A DNA stretch of 15,891 nucleotides from an uncultured Collinsella sp. (GCA_900549195.1 URNK01000018.1:1-15891); one strand, 5' to 3'. Shown: positions 1-9,905, counted from the stretch's first letter. Notes: generated from the sequence alone by a model not told the origin. Numbers and translations: made by a program.

Positions 1-55
1 CGGCATACGAGATGAGCGCTAGTCTCGTGGGCTCGGAGATCTGTATAAGAGACAG
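1..55. other. Nextera i7 sequencing adapter (artefact)
   Basis: This is not genomic DNA. Bases 1-13 are the end of the Illumina P7 oligo, 14-21 (gagcgcta) sit where the i7 index belongs, and 22-55 are the 34-base Nextera read-2/mosaic-end sequence ending in ataagagacag. It matches the adapter as I remember it except for one base: position 41 is C where the adapter has G. Any protein called across this segment is spurious. Biological sequence starts at 56. Confidence 0.97.
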
Positions 56-943
56 GTGCGCGAGCAGGGCGCCCCGCTGGTCGTCAAGGCCGACGGCCTT
101 GCCGCGGGCAAGGGCGTTATCGTGGCGACCGAACTTGAGCAGGCCGAGGAGGCCGTGCGCGAGTGCTTTGGCGGCACCTTTGGCGATGCCGGCAATACCG
201 TGGTCATCGAGGAGATGCTGACCGGCCCCGAGTGCTCGCTGTTGGCCTTTACCGACGGCAAGACCGTGCGCCCCATGGCCACCTCGCAGGACCACAAGCG
301 CGCGCTCGAGGGCGACAAGGGCCCCAACACCGGCGGCATGGGCGTCTACAGCCCGGTGCCCATCGTGACTGACGAGGAGCACGCCACGATGATAAAGGTC
401 ATGGAGCAGACCGTGGCCGAGCTCGCTGCCGAGGGTATCGACTACCGCGGCTGCCTGTATGGCGGCTTTATGCTCACGCCTGCCGGCCCCAAGGTGCTGG
501 AGTTCAATGCCCGCTTTGGCGACCCCGAGACGCAGGTCGTGCTGCCGCGCCTTAAGAACGACCTGGTCGAGGTCATGCTCGCCTGCGCCAACTGCGAGCT
601 CGATCAGATTGAACTCGACTGGCGCGACGAGTGGGCCGTGGCCGTTGTCCTGACGAGCGCGGGCTATCCCGGCAGCTACGAGAAGGGCAAGGTCATCACC
701 GGTATCGCCGATGCCGAGGCCATGGAGAACGTGACCGTGTACCACGCAGGCACTGCCGTGGTGGACGGCCAGCTCGTGACCAATGGTGGCCGTGTGCTTG
801 CCGTGACCGCGCTGGGCGATACGTTTGAGAACGCTCGCAACCTTGCCTACGAGGCCTGCGAGAAGATTGATTTTGAGGGCAAGACCCTGCGTCACGACAT
901 CGGCCTGCGCGCGCTGCGCGGTCGCGACGCCTGGGATGCCTAA
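56..943 (+). CDS. purD: Phosphoribosylamine-glycine ligase (GARS), 5' truncated
   Basis: PurD joins glycine to 5-phosphoribosylamine using ATP, the second step of de novo purine synthesis in the cytoplasm. The 295 visible residues cover the ATP-grasp and C-terminal domains: KADGLAAGKGV at about residues 11-21, the ATSQDHKR...GPNTGGMG block near 92-112, and the metal-binding stretch EFNARFGDPETQ at 149-160. The C-terminus (TNGGRVLAVTALG, then a DIGLRAL motif) is typical of the family. E. coli PurD is about 429 residues, so some 130 N-terminal residues are missing. The apparent GTG start at 56 is only the first base after the adapter, in a valine codon, not a real start. The stop is TAA at 941-943. 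The NUDIX gene begins 21 bases later, so they are probably co-transcribed. Confidence 0.96.
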   Translation: MREQGAPLVVKADGLAAGKGVIVATELEQAEEAVRECFGGTFGDAGNTVVIEEMLTGPECSLLAFTDGKTVRPMATSQDHKRALEGDKGPNTGGMGVYSPVPIVTDEEHATMIKVMEQTVAELAAEGIDYRGCLYGGFMLTPAGPKVLEFNARFGDPETQVVLPRLKNDLVEVMLACANCELDQIELDWRDEWAVAVVLTSAGYPGSYEKGKVITGIADAEAMENVTVYHAGTAVVDGQLVTNGGRVLAVTALGDTFENARNLAYEACEKIDFEGKTLRHDIGLRALRGRDAWDA

Positions 944-964
944 AATCCGAGAGGAATGAGACGG

Positions 965-1660
965 ATGGACGAGAAGAACGAAGAGCTCGTGGACGCGCAG
1001 ATCGTCGAAGAGGACAGCCGCATGTATGGGCACGCCGAGGGCGAGCCTGGTGGCGAGGTCGCTGACGAGCCGGCGCTGGTGCTGGGCGACGACGACCCGC
1101 ACGATGCCGATCTGCACGAGAAGATTCTTTCGGAGGAGTGCGCCTGGAAGGGCAAGATCCTCGACGTCCACCGTCTTGAGGTTGAGCTGCCCAACGGTCA
1201 CCGCAGCGCCCGCGATATCGTTCGCCATCCGGGTGCGGCGGCCGTTGTGGCGCTGACCGAGAGCGGCAAGATCGTACTGGTGCGTCAGTACCGCACCGCC
1301 ATCGACCGCGTGACGGTCGAGATTCCCGCCGGCAAGCTCGATCCAGGCGAGGACCCGCTCGATTGCGCCAAGCGCGAACTGCATGAGGAGACGGGCTTTA
1401 GGGCTGGCCGTATTCGCTTTTTGACGTCGATTGTCACGTCCTGCGGTTTTTGCGATGAGATCATCCACATCTACTTGGCTACCAAGCTCGAGTTTGATGC
1501 GCCCAACCCCGATGATGATGAGTTTGTCAACGTGGACCTGGTGCCGCTGCACGAGCTGATCGACGCCGTGCTCGACGGCAAGATCGAAGACGCCAAGACC
1601 GTCGTAGGCGCCTTGGCCTGTGACAGCATCGCACACAGGCTGGGCGGAACTGAGCTTTAA
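965..1660 (+). CDS. NUDIX hydrolase, ADP-ribose pyrophosphatase type
   Basis: It probably hydrolyses ADP-ribose or a related nucleoside diphosphate sugar to AMP plus a phosphosugar. The full Nudix box GX5EX7REUXEEXGU is present: G123, E129, R137-E138, E141-E142, G144. Upstream the RQYR motif and the EIPAGKLD segment are characteristic of the NudF/ADPRase subgroup. I chose ATG at 965 (231 aa) over the in-frame ATG at 956 because the GAGAGG Shine-Dalgarno at 949-954 lies 10 bases from 965 but only 1 base from 956. The first 50 or so residues are an unusual extension rich in Asp and Glu before the usual family start, which makes this longer than a typical 180-205 residue ADPRase. The gene follows purD closely and is followed by a hairpin terminator. 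The exact substrate cannot be read from sequence. Confidence 0.88.
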   Translation: MDEKNEELVDAQIVEEDSRMYGHAEGEPGGEVADEPALVLGDDDPHDADLHEKILSEECAWKGKILDVHRLEVELPNGHRSARDIVRHPGAAAVVALTESGKIVLVRQYRTAIDRVTVEIPAGKLDPGEDPLDCAKRELHEETGFRAGRIRFLTSIVTSCGFCDEIIHIYLATKLEFDAPNPDDDEFVNVDLVPLHELIDAVLDGKIEDAKTVVGALACDSIAHRLGGTEL

Positions 1661-1670
1661 AAGCGAGGGC

Positions 1671-1728
1671 GACCCTGGGGCAAACACTACTGATTATTTG
1701 CTCCAGGGTCTTACGTTATTGTTTTATC
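1671..1728 (+). terminator. Hairpin terminator or attenuator after the NUDIX gene
   Basis: Bases 1671-1684 pair with 1697-1710 in a 14 bp stem with one G-U wobble and a 12-base loop, followed by a T-rich stretch (ttacgttattgtttt). It starts 11 bases after the NUDIX stop. Only 30 bases separate its 3' arm from the ABC transporter start, so it may act as a partial terminator within a longer transcript. Confidence 0.75.
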
Positions 1729-1740
1729 TCCGAGGACTGC

Positions 1741-3513
1741 ATGTTTAAGAGGTTTCTTTCGTATTACAAGCCCCAGATGGGGCTTTTTGTTGCTGATACT
1801 GTTTGTGCTCTGGTGCTTGCTGCCATTGACCTTGCGTTTCCTATTATTCTGCGCAATTTGACCGGTGGGCTATTTACTCAGGGTCAGGCTGCCATTATGC
1901 AGGCGCTCGGCATGATCGCGGTGGGCTTGGTGCTGATGTATGTCGTCCGCTGCGCCTGCCGCTATTTTGTGAGCTATTGGGGTCACGTGATGGGCGCGCG
2001 CATGGAGTCCAAGATGCGCGAGGACCTGTTCGACCAGTATGAGCGCTTTAGCTTTGCGTACTTTGATCGCAACAGCTCGGGCGACATGATGAGCCGTGTG
2101 GTCAACGACCTGTTCGATATCTGCGAGGCGGCGCACCACGTGCCCGAGTGGATCATCATCTGCGGCATCGAGATTATCGGCTCGTTTGTGATCCTCTTTA
2201 CCATCGCCCCGGTGCTGGCGCTCGCCATGGCCGTGGTGACGGCGGCGTTTGCGGTCATCATGTTTTGGCAGAACATGCGCATGCGCGAGGTCTTTAGCGA
2301 CAACCGCAAAAAGATCAGCGGCATCAATGCTCAGCTGCAGGATTCGCTGGCGGGCATGCGCGTGGTCAAGAGCTTTGCCAATGAGGAGACCGAACGCTTC
2401 AAGTTTCGCGCCTCCAACAATCGCTATCTTTCGTCCAAGGAAAACATGTATCACGCCATGGGCGTCTATACCGCGACGTATGGCCTGCTCTCGGGCGTGC
2501 TGTACGTGATCGTGGTGCTGCTGGGCGGCTGGCTGGTCGCCCAGGGACAGCTGCAGGCGGTCGATATGGCGACCTTTGCGCTCTACATTTCGCTGTTCTG
2601 CACGCCGCTCGAGACACTCGTCAATTCGGCCGAAACGTATCAGAAGGCTATCGCCGGCTTTAAGCGTATGGACGAGGTGCTCTCGACCGCGCCGGATATC
2701 CAGGACAAGCCGGGCGCTACGGATCTGCAGGTGACTGCCGGCGCCGTGGAGTATCACGACGTGTGCTTTAACTACGAGGATGTTGAGCTGGGCGAGGGCG
2801 ATGCCGACGAGCGTCCCGTTATCGACCATATGGATCTGTCTATCAAGCCCGGGCAGACCATCGCTTTGGTTGGCCCTTCGGGCGGTGGCAAGTCCACGAC
2901 CTGTTCGCTGCTGCCGCGCTTTTATGACGTGGCTGCCGGATCCATTAGCATCGACGGTCAGGACGTGCGCGATGTGACGCAGCAGAGCCTGCGCCGCGCC
3001 ATCGGCCTGGTGCAGCAGGATGTCTATCTATTTGACGGTACGATCGGCGAGAACATCGCCTACGGCAAGCCGGGTGCTACGGCAGGAGAGATCGCCGAGG
3101 CCGCCCGTCGCGCCAACATCGATACCTTTATCGAGTCGCTTCCACAGGGCTATGACACGGTCGTGGGCGAGCGCGGCAGCCGTCTTTCGGGCGGACAGAA
3201 GCAGCGCGTTGCCATCGCGCGTGTGTTTCTCAAGAACCCCAAGATCCTGATTTTGGACGAGGCGACGAGTGCTTTGGATAACGAGAGCGAGGAGGCGGTG
3301 CAGGAGTCACTCGAAGAACTGGCGCGCGGCCGCACCACGATTATCATCGCCCACCGTCTTTCGACCATTAAGCATGCCGATGAGATTGCGACCGTTGAGC
3401 ATGGTCGCGTTGTGGAGCGTGGCACGCACGAGGAGCTTCTCGCCCGTGGCGGCACCTATGCCCGTTACTATCGAATGCAGTTCGAAGGTGCGCGTGCGCA
3501 CGAGCTCGACTGA
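1741..3513 (+). CDS. ABC exporter half-transporter (fused TMD-NBD)
   Basis: This 590-residue protein has the layout of a type IV (MsbA/multidrug-like) exporter half that would act as a homodimer in the cytoplasmic membrane. Six membrane helices are visible at about 14-37, 52-75, 135-155, 157-177, 242-266 and 276-296. The ATPase domain has Walker A GPSGGGKST (378-386), Q-loop VQQD (Q426), signature LSGGQ (482-486), Walker B ILILDE (D506, E507) and the switch His538 in AHRLST, so it looks catalytically intact. A short acidic insert (about 349-358, rich in Glu and Asp) follows the A-loop region. A GAGG Shine-Dalgarno lies 5 bases before ATG 1741. No substrate-binding protein or partner half-transporter is adjacent. 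Lipid, peptide or drug export are all possible. The downstream unknown membrane protein begins 19 bases after the stop and may be functionally linked. Confidence 0.93.
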   Translation: MFKRFLSYYKPQMGLFVADTVCALVLAAIDLAFPIILRNLTGGLFTQGQAAIMQALGMIAVGLVLMYVVRCACRYFVSYWGHVMGARMESKMREDLFDQYERFSFAYFDRNSSGDMMSRVVNDLFDICEAAHHVPEWIIICGIEIIGSFVILFTIAPVLALAMAVVTAAFAVIMFWQNMRMREVFSDNRKKISGINAQLQDSLAGMRVVKSFANEETERFKFRASNNRYLSSKENMYHAMGVYTATYGLLSGVLYVIVVLLGGWLVAQGQLQAVDMATFALYISLFCTPLETLVNSAETYQKAIAGFKRMDEVLSTAPDIQDKPGATDLQVTAGAVEYHDVCFNYEDVELGEGDADERPVIDHMDLSIKPGQTIALVGPSGGGKSTTCSLLPRFYDVAAGSISIDGQDVRDVTQQSLRRAIGLVQQDVYLFDGTIGENIAYGKPGATAGEIAEAARRANIDTFIESLPQGYDTVVGERGSRLSGGQKQRVAIARVFLKNPKILILDEATSALDNESEEAVQESLEELARGRTTIIIAHRLSTIKHADEIATVEHGRVVERGTHEELLARGGTYARYYRMQFEGARAHELD

Positions 3514-3532
3514 TTGATATGACAGGAAGTTT

Positions 3533-4498
3533 ATGGCTGACAAGAACCCTTTGACTCCGGAAGAAGTGACGGAGTTATTCTCCGAAATCGATGCATCCGG
3601 TGTCTTGGATCCCACGCTTGCTAAAAAGCGAACCGAGCGCATGCGTGAGAAGGAGGCTGCGGCCAAGCGCGGTGACAAAGCGGCACTAGCGCAGCTGCGC
3701 AGCGAGGACCGCGCGAGCCAGGCAAAACATATCGACCCGCTGTCCGAGGACGATCCTTCGGGCTCGCAGGTGAGCCATACCATTACGAAGACCGCGATGG
3801 CCGTGGTCATCGGTATTTTGGTGTTGATCGTGGGCATGCAGGTCGGCTACGGCGTGATGCGTCGTCTGAACACCGCCAACCTGTCAGAGAGCGTTTCGGT
3901 CGATACCGTTTCGACGGCGCTGAAGGGCGGCCTTGAGTGGGGCAACGGCTTTACGCAGTTCCCACTCGACTTTACCGTCGATGAAGCCGATGAGCGTACG
4001 GGCACGGTCGAGGTGACGGTGTTGGACACATCGTCTGCCAACGAGCTCGAGCTGCTGTCCAATGGTCAGATCCAGGCCGCGGCGCTTGCGACCAACGCGC
4101 TGCTCAACGATAAGATCGACCGCGTGGTGTATAACGTTCACGCCTATATCGACGAGGATAGCAACATTCAGCACGATTCCTTCTTTGGCATGTTTCCCGC
4201 CCACGGCCACCAGAGCGCCATCCTGACGTTCGTGTGGACCAAGAGCTCATCCAACGCCACGAATATCGACTGGAAGATGCGCATCGTGAGTATGGATGAC
4301 ACCATCGCCGAGCGCATTCAAAAACAGGTGAACTCGGTGTCGTCGTTGATTGAGGACCCGGTGGTGAGCCAGACCAAGATTGACGAGGAAAAGGCCGAGC
4401 GTGACCTGGAACATCGTCTGCATGGCCGCGAGATTTTCCGCGGCGGCAAGCTCGATCGCACACCGTCCGAACTGCTGGAGCAGGACAAGAAAAAATAA
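3533..4498 (+). CDS. Single-pass membrane protein of unknown function
   Basis: I do not recognise a family. The 321-residue product has a charged, helix-prone cytoplasmic-looking N-terminus (residues 1-85, with Lys/Arg/Glu-rich stretches at 31-65), one clear membrane helix at about 86-109 followed by Arg-Arg, then a roughly 200-residue domain expected outside the cell, ending in a charged tail (EQDKKK). There is no N-terminal signal peptide, no cysteine and no recognisable catalytic motif. The outer part contains a segment like a mixed alpha/beta domain (ELLSNGQIQAAALATNALL, then VVYNVHAYIDED). AGGAAG at 3524-3529 precedes ATG 3533. It lies 19 bases behind the ABC exporter and shares its terminator, so an accessory or envelope role with that transporter is a plausible inference. 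Confidence 0.8.
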   Translation: MADKNPLTPEEVTELFSEIDASGVLDPTLAKKRTERMREKEAAAKRGDKAALAQLRSEDRASQAKHIDPLSEDDPSGSQVSHTITKTAMAVVIGILVLIVGMQVGYGVMRRLNTANLSESVSVDTVSTALKGGLEWGNGFTQFPLDFTVDEADERTGTVEVTVLDTSSANELELLSNGQIQAAALATNALLNDKIDRVVYNVHAYIDEDSNIQHDSFFGMFPAHGHQSAILTFVWTKSSSNATNIDWKMRIVSMDDTIAERIQKQVNSVSSLIEDPVVSQTKIDEEKAERDLEHRLHGREIFRGGKLDRTPSELLEQDKKK

Positions 4499-4504
4499 GA
4501 CGCC

Positions 4505-4547
4505 ATCATCCCGCGTGAGCCACAAGCCCCGCGGGATGATTTTTTTT
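4505..4547 (+). terminator. Strong rho-independent terminator
   Basis: A perfect 11 bp stem (4505-4515 with 4530-4540, arms atcatcccgcg and cgcgggatgat) with a 14-base loop runs into eight consecutive T residues (4540-4547). It sits 6 bases after the stop of the unknown membrane protein and isolates the exporter unit from carAB. The end of the stem plus the T-tract (4536-4545) is also complementary to 4560-4569. Confidence 0.93.
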
Positions 4548-4559
4548 GGGACGGGGATT

Positions 4560-4655
4560 AAAAAATCATTATGCATAGAAAGTCATAATTATCATTTCGT
4601 AAACATTTCGATGAAATTAACGCCATGAGGCATGCTTGCGGTTACAATACCGCGA
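4560..4655 (+). promoter_or_regulatory. AT-rich upstream region and tentative carA promoter
   Basis: The stretch 4560-4620 is strikingly AT-rich against the GC-rich surroundings. It contains CATTTCG twice (4593-4599 and 4604-4610, 11 bases apart, one helical turn) and an inverted repeat ATTTC-gat-GAAAT... arms at 4605-4609 and 4613-4617. A possible -10 box TACAAT lies at 4643-4648. A matching -35 box is not clear (TTAACG at 4617-4622 would give a 20-base spacer). The boxes are tentative; the compositional change is clear. Confidence 0.4.
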
Positions 4656-4669
4656 GGCCTAACTACACA

Positions 4670-4702
4670 CCTTTAAGCCGGTCCTGTGAGACCGGGAAGG
4701 AG
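4670..4702 (+). promoter_or_regulatory. PyrR-like leader hairpin overlapping the carA ribosome site
   Basis: A 6 bp stem CCGGTC/GACCGG (4678-4683 with 4690-4695) closes a hexaloop CTGTGA (4684-4689). Below it an asymmetric internal bulge (4674-4677 opposite 4696) leads to an outer stem in which CCTT (4670-4673) pairs with AAGG (4697-4700), part of the carA Shine-Dalgarno AAGGAG (4697-4702). The shape and the loop core TCCTGTGAG resemble PyrR-binding RNAs, where UMP-bound PyrR stabilises the hairpin. Here that would hide the ribosome site, as proposed for actinobacterial PyrR translational control. No pyrR gene is in the window. The structure is visible; the regulator is inferred. Confidence 0.6.
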
Positions 4703-4706
4703 AATT

Positions 4707-6146
4707 ATGGCGAACAACCATACCGCGGGCGCTGCCGCCCGCACCTTCGCGCCCAGCGAGCTTTGCCAGCGTATGCTGGCCAAAACCAGCAAGGGCACCT
4801 GCGGTCCCTGCATCCTGTATCTTGAGGATGGGACCATTTTTTATGGACGTGCATGCGGCGCCGAGGGCACCGCGACCGGCGAAGTTTGCTTCAACACCTC
4901 GCTCGAGGGCTACTTTGAGGTCATGACCGACCCGAGTTATGCCGGCCAAATCGTAACCATGACCTATCCGCAGATCGGCAACTACGGTATCGACGAGACC
5001 GACGTCCAGTCGGCCTTCCCCGGCGACGCCGTGCGCCCTGCGAGCGCTCCGGCCATGCGCGGCATGATCGTTCGCGACATGTGCGCCACGCCTTCTAACT
5101 GGCACTCGGCCGTCAGCGTGCCGGAGTACCTGCGCGCTCACGGCATCGTCGCTATCGAGGGTGTCGACACTCGCGCCTTGGTGCGCCACCTGCGCGACAA
5201 TGGTTCCAAGATGGGCATTATTTCGACCGAGATCTTCGACGTCGACGAGCTTGCCGAGCGTCTGGCCGCAGCGCCCACGCTGGTAGGCGAGAACCTGGTC
5301 AAGATCGTAAGTTGCCACGCGCCTCATGAGTTTGTGGCTGCCGACCTGCCTGCCACGCATGACTTTGCGCTTTCGGCTGCCGCTCCTGCCCGTCACAAAG
5401 TGGTCGCCTACGACTGCGGTGTGAAGCGCGGCATTCTGGAGGGGCTGGTCCGCGCCGGCTGCGACCTTACCGTCGTGCCGTGGGACACGCCTGCCCAGCA
5501 GGTGCTCGACATGAATCCCGACGGCGTCTTTTTGTCCAATGGCCCCGGCGACCCCGACGCCGTGGTGGAGACCTACGAGCAGGTGCAGCAGCTGATCGGC
5601 AAGGTGCCGATCTTTGGTATTTGTCTTGGTCACCAGATGATCAGTCTGGCCTGCGGCGCCCAGATGGAAAAGCTTAAGTTCGGTCACCGCGGTGGCAACC
5701 AGCCGGTTATGAACCTGGTAAGCCGCCGTGTGGAGATCACCGCGCAAAACCATGGCTTTGGCCTGCTGTTCCCCAGCTTGGGCAAGCTTGTCCCCGAGCT
5801 TTCCGGCGGCGAGACCGAGCATGCGGCCGATGGAGATCTGCGCGTCTGGGTGCGCCGCGGAATCGCGCCGGTCGTGATGAACGAGCGCTTTGGCCGCATT
5901 CGCCTGACGCACGTGAACCTCAACGACGGTACCGCTGAGGGCATCCAGCTGCTCGACGCCCCGTGCTTCTCGGTCCAGTACCACCCCGAGGCCTCGCCTG
6001 GCCCCACCGATGCCCACTATCTCTTTACCGCCTTTACGCGACTCATGGACGGCGAGGAGAACTACCTGGACATCGACACCGCGAAGGACCGCCTTGCCGG
6101 CTGGAACTTTGCTGAGTCCGAGACCGCTGAGACCGAGGAGAACTAA
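4707..6146 (+). CDS. carA: Carbamoyl phosphate synthetase, small (glutaminase) subunit
   Basis: CarA hydrolyses glutamine and passes ammonia to CarB for carbamoyl phosphate, feeding pyrimidine and arginine synthesis. The N-terminal CarA domain begins near residue 34 (LYLEDGTIFYG, then FNTSLEGYFEVMTDPSYAGQIV). The C-terminal class I amidotransferase has LSNGPGDP, the nucleophile Cys306 in GICLGHQ, and the His426/Glu428 pair in YHPEASPGP, so the triad is complete. ATG 4707 is preferred because AAGGAG at 4697-4702 lies just before it; an in-frame GTG at 4686 lies inside the leader hairpin. At 479 residues it is far longer than E. coli CarA (382). Besides an N-terminal extension of about 30, some 36 extra residues follow NHGF (348-351), within about 352-396. 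carB starts 1 base after the stop. Confidence 0.97.
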   Translation: MANNHTAGAAARTFAPSELCQRMLAKTSKGTCGPCILYLEDGTIFYGRACGAEGTATGEVCFNTSLEGYFEVMTDPSYAGQIVTMTYPQIGNYGIDETDVQSAFPGDAVRPASAPAMRGMIVRDMCATPSNWHSAVSVPEYLRAHGIVAIEGVDTRALVRHLRDNGSKMGIISTEIFDVDELAERLAAAPTLVGENLVKIVSCHAPHEFVAADLPATHDFALSAAAPARHKVVAYDCGVKRGILEGLVRAGCDLTVVPWDTPAQQVLDMNPDGVFLSNGPGDPDAVVETYEQVQQLIGKVPIFGICLGHQMISLACGAQMEKLKFGHRGGNQPVMNLVSRRVEITAQNHGFGLLFPSLGKLVPELSGGETEHAADGDLRVWVRRGIAPVVMNERFGRIRLTHVNLNDGTAEGIQLLDAPCFSVQYHPEASPGPTDAHYLFTAFTRLMDGEENYLDIDTAKDRLAGWNFAESETAETEEN

Positions 6147-6147
6147 T

Positions 6148-9462
<3,315 letters not shown>

Positions 9463-9473
9463 TTGACCTGGTC

Positions 9474-9564
9474 GGCCGGGGTGGGAGGGGCCGAGATTTC
9501 CCCCTTTCGCTCCGGCTGCAAGCAGAGTCGCTCAGGAGGAAACTCGGCCCCTCCCGCCCCGGCC
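9474..9564 (-). repeat. Long hairpin element A (core on minus strand)
   Basis: Bases 9474-9495 pair with 9543-9564 in a 22 bp stem with one G-T wobble, and pairing continues weakly inward (9497-9500 with 9538-9541) past one A-A mismatch. On the minus strand the loop carries the core CTGAGCGACT (complement of 9526-9535), a self-complementary CTGC/GCAG segment (9516-9525) and GGAGCGAA (complement of 9506-9513). The same order occurs in element B on the plus strand. It begins 11 bases after the carB stop, so it would also form in the 3' end of the carAB transcript. There is no T-tract, so it is not a classical terminator. Confidence 0.85.
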
Positions 9565-9637
9565 TGCGGTGACTTGGCTGCACCGTGTGCTGCGGAAGGG
9601 GCTTTGCGCGATGACTAGGGCTGAATAGAAAATGAGT

Positions 9638-9673
9638 GTGGGATCCGCCGTTCGTTCGAACGGCGTATCCCAC
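9638..9673. terminator. Intergenic hairpin, possible weak bidirectional terminator
   Basis: GTGGGAT (9638-9644) pairs with ATCCCAC (9667-9673), and CGCCGTTCG (9646-9654) with CGAACGGCG (9657-9665), separated by one C-T mismatch, giving 16 paired positions and a tiny loop. It is followed by gttaatattt and, on the other strand, by tcattttcta, both modestly T-rich. It could end carAB transcription, or be another palindromic repeat. It does not contain the core shared by elements A and B. Confidence 0.5.
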
Positions 9674-9714
9674 GTTAATATTTCAGCCAACGTACGTCAT
9701 GGCAATCCCCGGTA

Positions 9715-9819
9715 GGTCCCCGGGTGCCCCGCGGCGGGCTGGGTTTATTGTCTGAGCGACTTTGCGAAGCAAGGGGAGCGAAGATAAAAACCCAGCCCGC
9801 CGCGGGGCACCCGGGGACC
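9715..9819 (+). repeat. Long hairpin element B (core on plus strand)
   Basis: Bases 9715-9746 are perfectly complementary to 9788-9819: a 32 bp GC-rich stem without mismatch around a 41-base loop. The loop holds CTGAGCGACT (9752-9761), a mini-hairpin TTGC-gaa-GCAA (9762-9772) and GGAGCGAA (9775-9782). Element A has the same order, but with CTGC/GCAG in the mini-hairpin, a base-pair-preserving change. The long stems of the two elements are unrelated in sequence. It ends 17 bases before the tentative purE -10 box. Confidence 0.88.
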
Positions 9820-9836
9820 GCAGGGACGGGAGCAGC

Positions 9837-9854
9837 TATACTACTCTCAGTAGT
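9837..9854 (+). promoter_or_regulatory. Tentative purE -10 box with adjacent palindrome
   Basis: TATACT (9837-9842) is one base from the TATAAT consensus, about 65 bases before the purE start. No good -35 box is seen at the normal spacing, which would fall in the 3' arm of hairpin element B. ACTACT-ctc-AGTAGT (9840-9854) is a perfect 6 bp inverted repeat overlapping the box and could be an operator or a small leader hairpin. Confidence 0.35.
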
Positions 9855-9905
9855 TAAGGGTCGCGGATCCGCCGCGTCACCGCTCTCAACAGGAGGTCTT
9901 TGTTT

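Larger units (their letters stand above)
9463..9905. other. 443-base gene-free region rich in hairpins
   Basis: No credible coding sequence is seen here. The region holds a long hairpin on each side (9474-9564 and 9715-9819), a separate 17-position hairpin (9638-9673), and the tentative purE promoter (around 9837) with its leader. The two outer hairpins share a conserved loop core in opposite orientation, so this is structured, probably repeat-derived DNA and not random spacer. Confidence 0.8.

Noticed and set aside
12..221. Short plus-strand peptide starting within the first bases
   Set aside because: Its N-terminus is translated adapter, and it is out of frame with purD.
1870..2829. Long minus-strand open frame inside the ABC transporter
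   Set aside because: It is a shadow of GC-rich codons on the plus strand. The translation is His/Ala/Arg-rich with no family likeness, while the plus frame is a clear ABC exporter.
4536..4569. Inverted repeat ATGATTTTTT/AAAAAATCAT downstream of the terminator, as an antiterminator
   Set aside because: The second arm would be transcribed only after termination, so it cannot control it in the usual way; likely a by-product of the AT-rich region.
9711..9715. GGTAG just before hairpin element B, like the GTAG mark of REP elements bound by RAYT transposases
   Set aside because: Element A has no GTAG at the matching side of its stem, and the stems are far longer and more perfect than REP palindromes, so the match is probably chance.
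9715..9819. Integron attC site, because of the long imperfect-loop hairpin
   Set aside because: attC sites have conserved outer core sites (GTTRRRY/RYYYAAC) and variable centres. Here the stem ends vary and the centre is conserved, and there is no integrase.
9837..9905. Purine riboswitch before purE
   Set aside because: None of the conserved three-way-junction sequences are visible; only a short palindrome and a Shine-Dalgarno are present.
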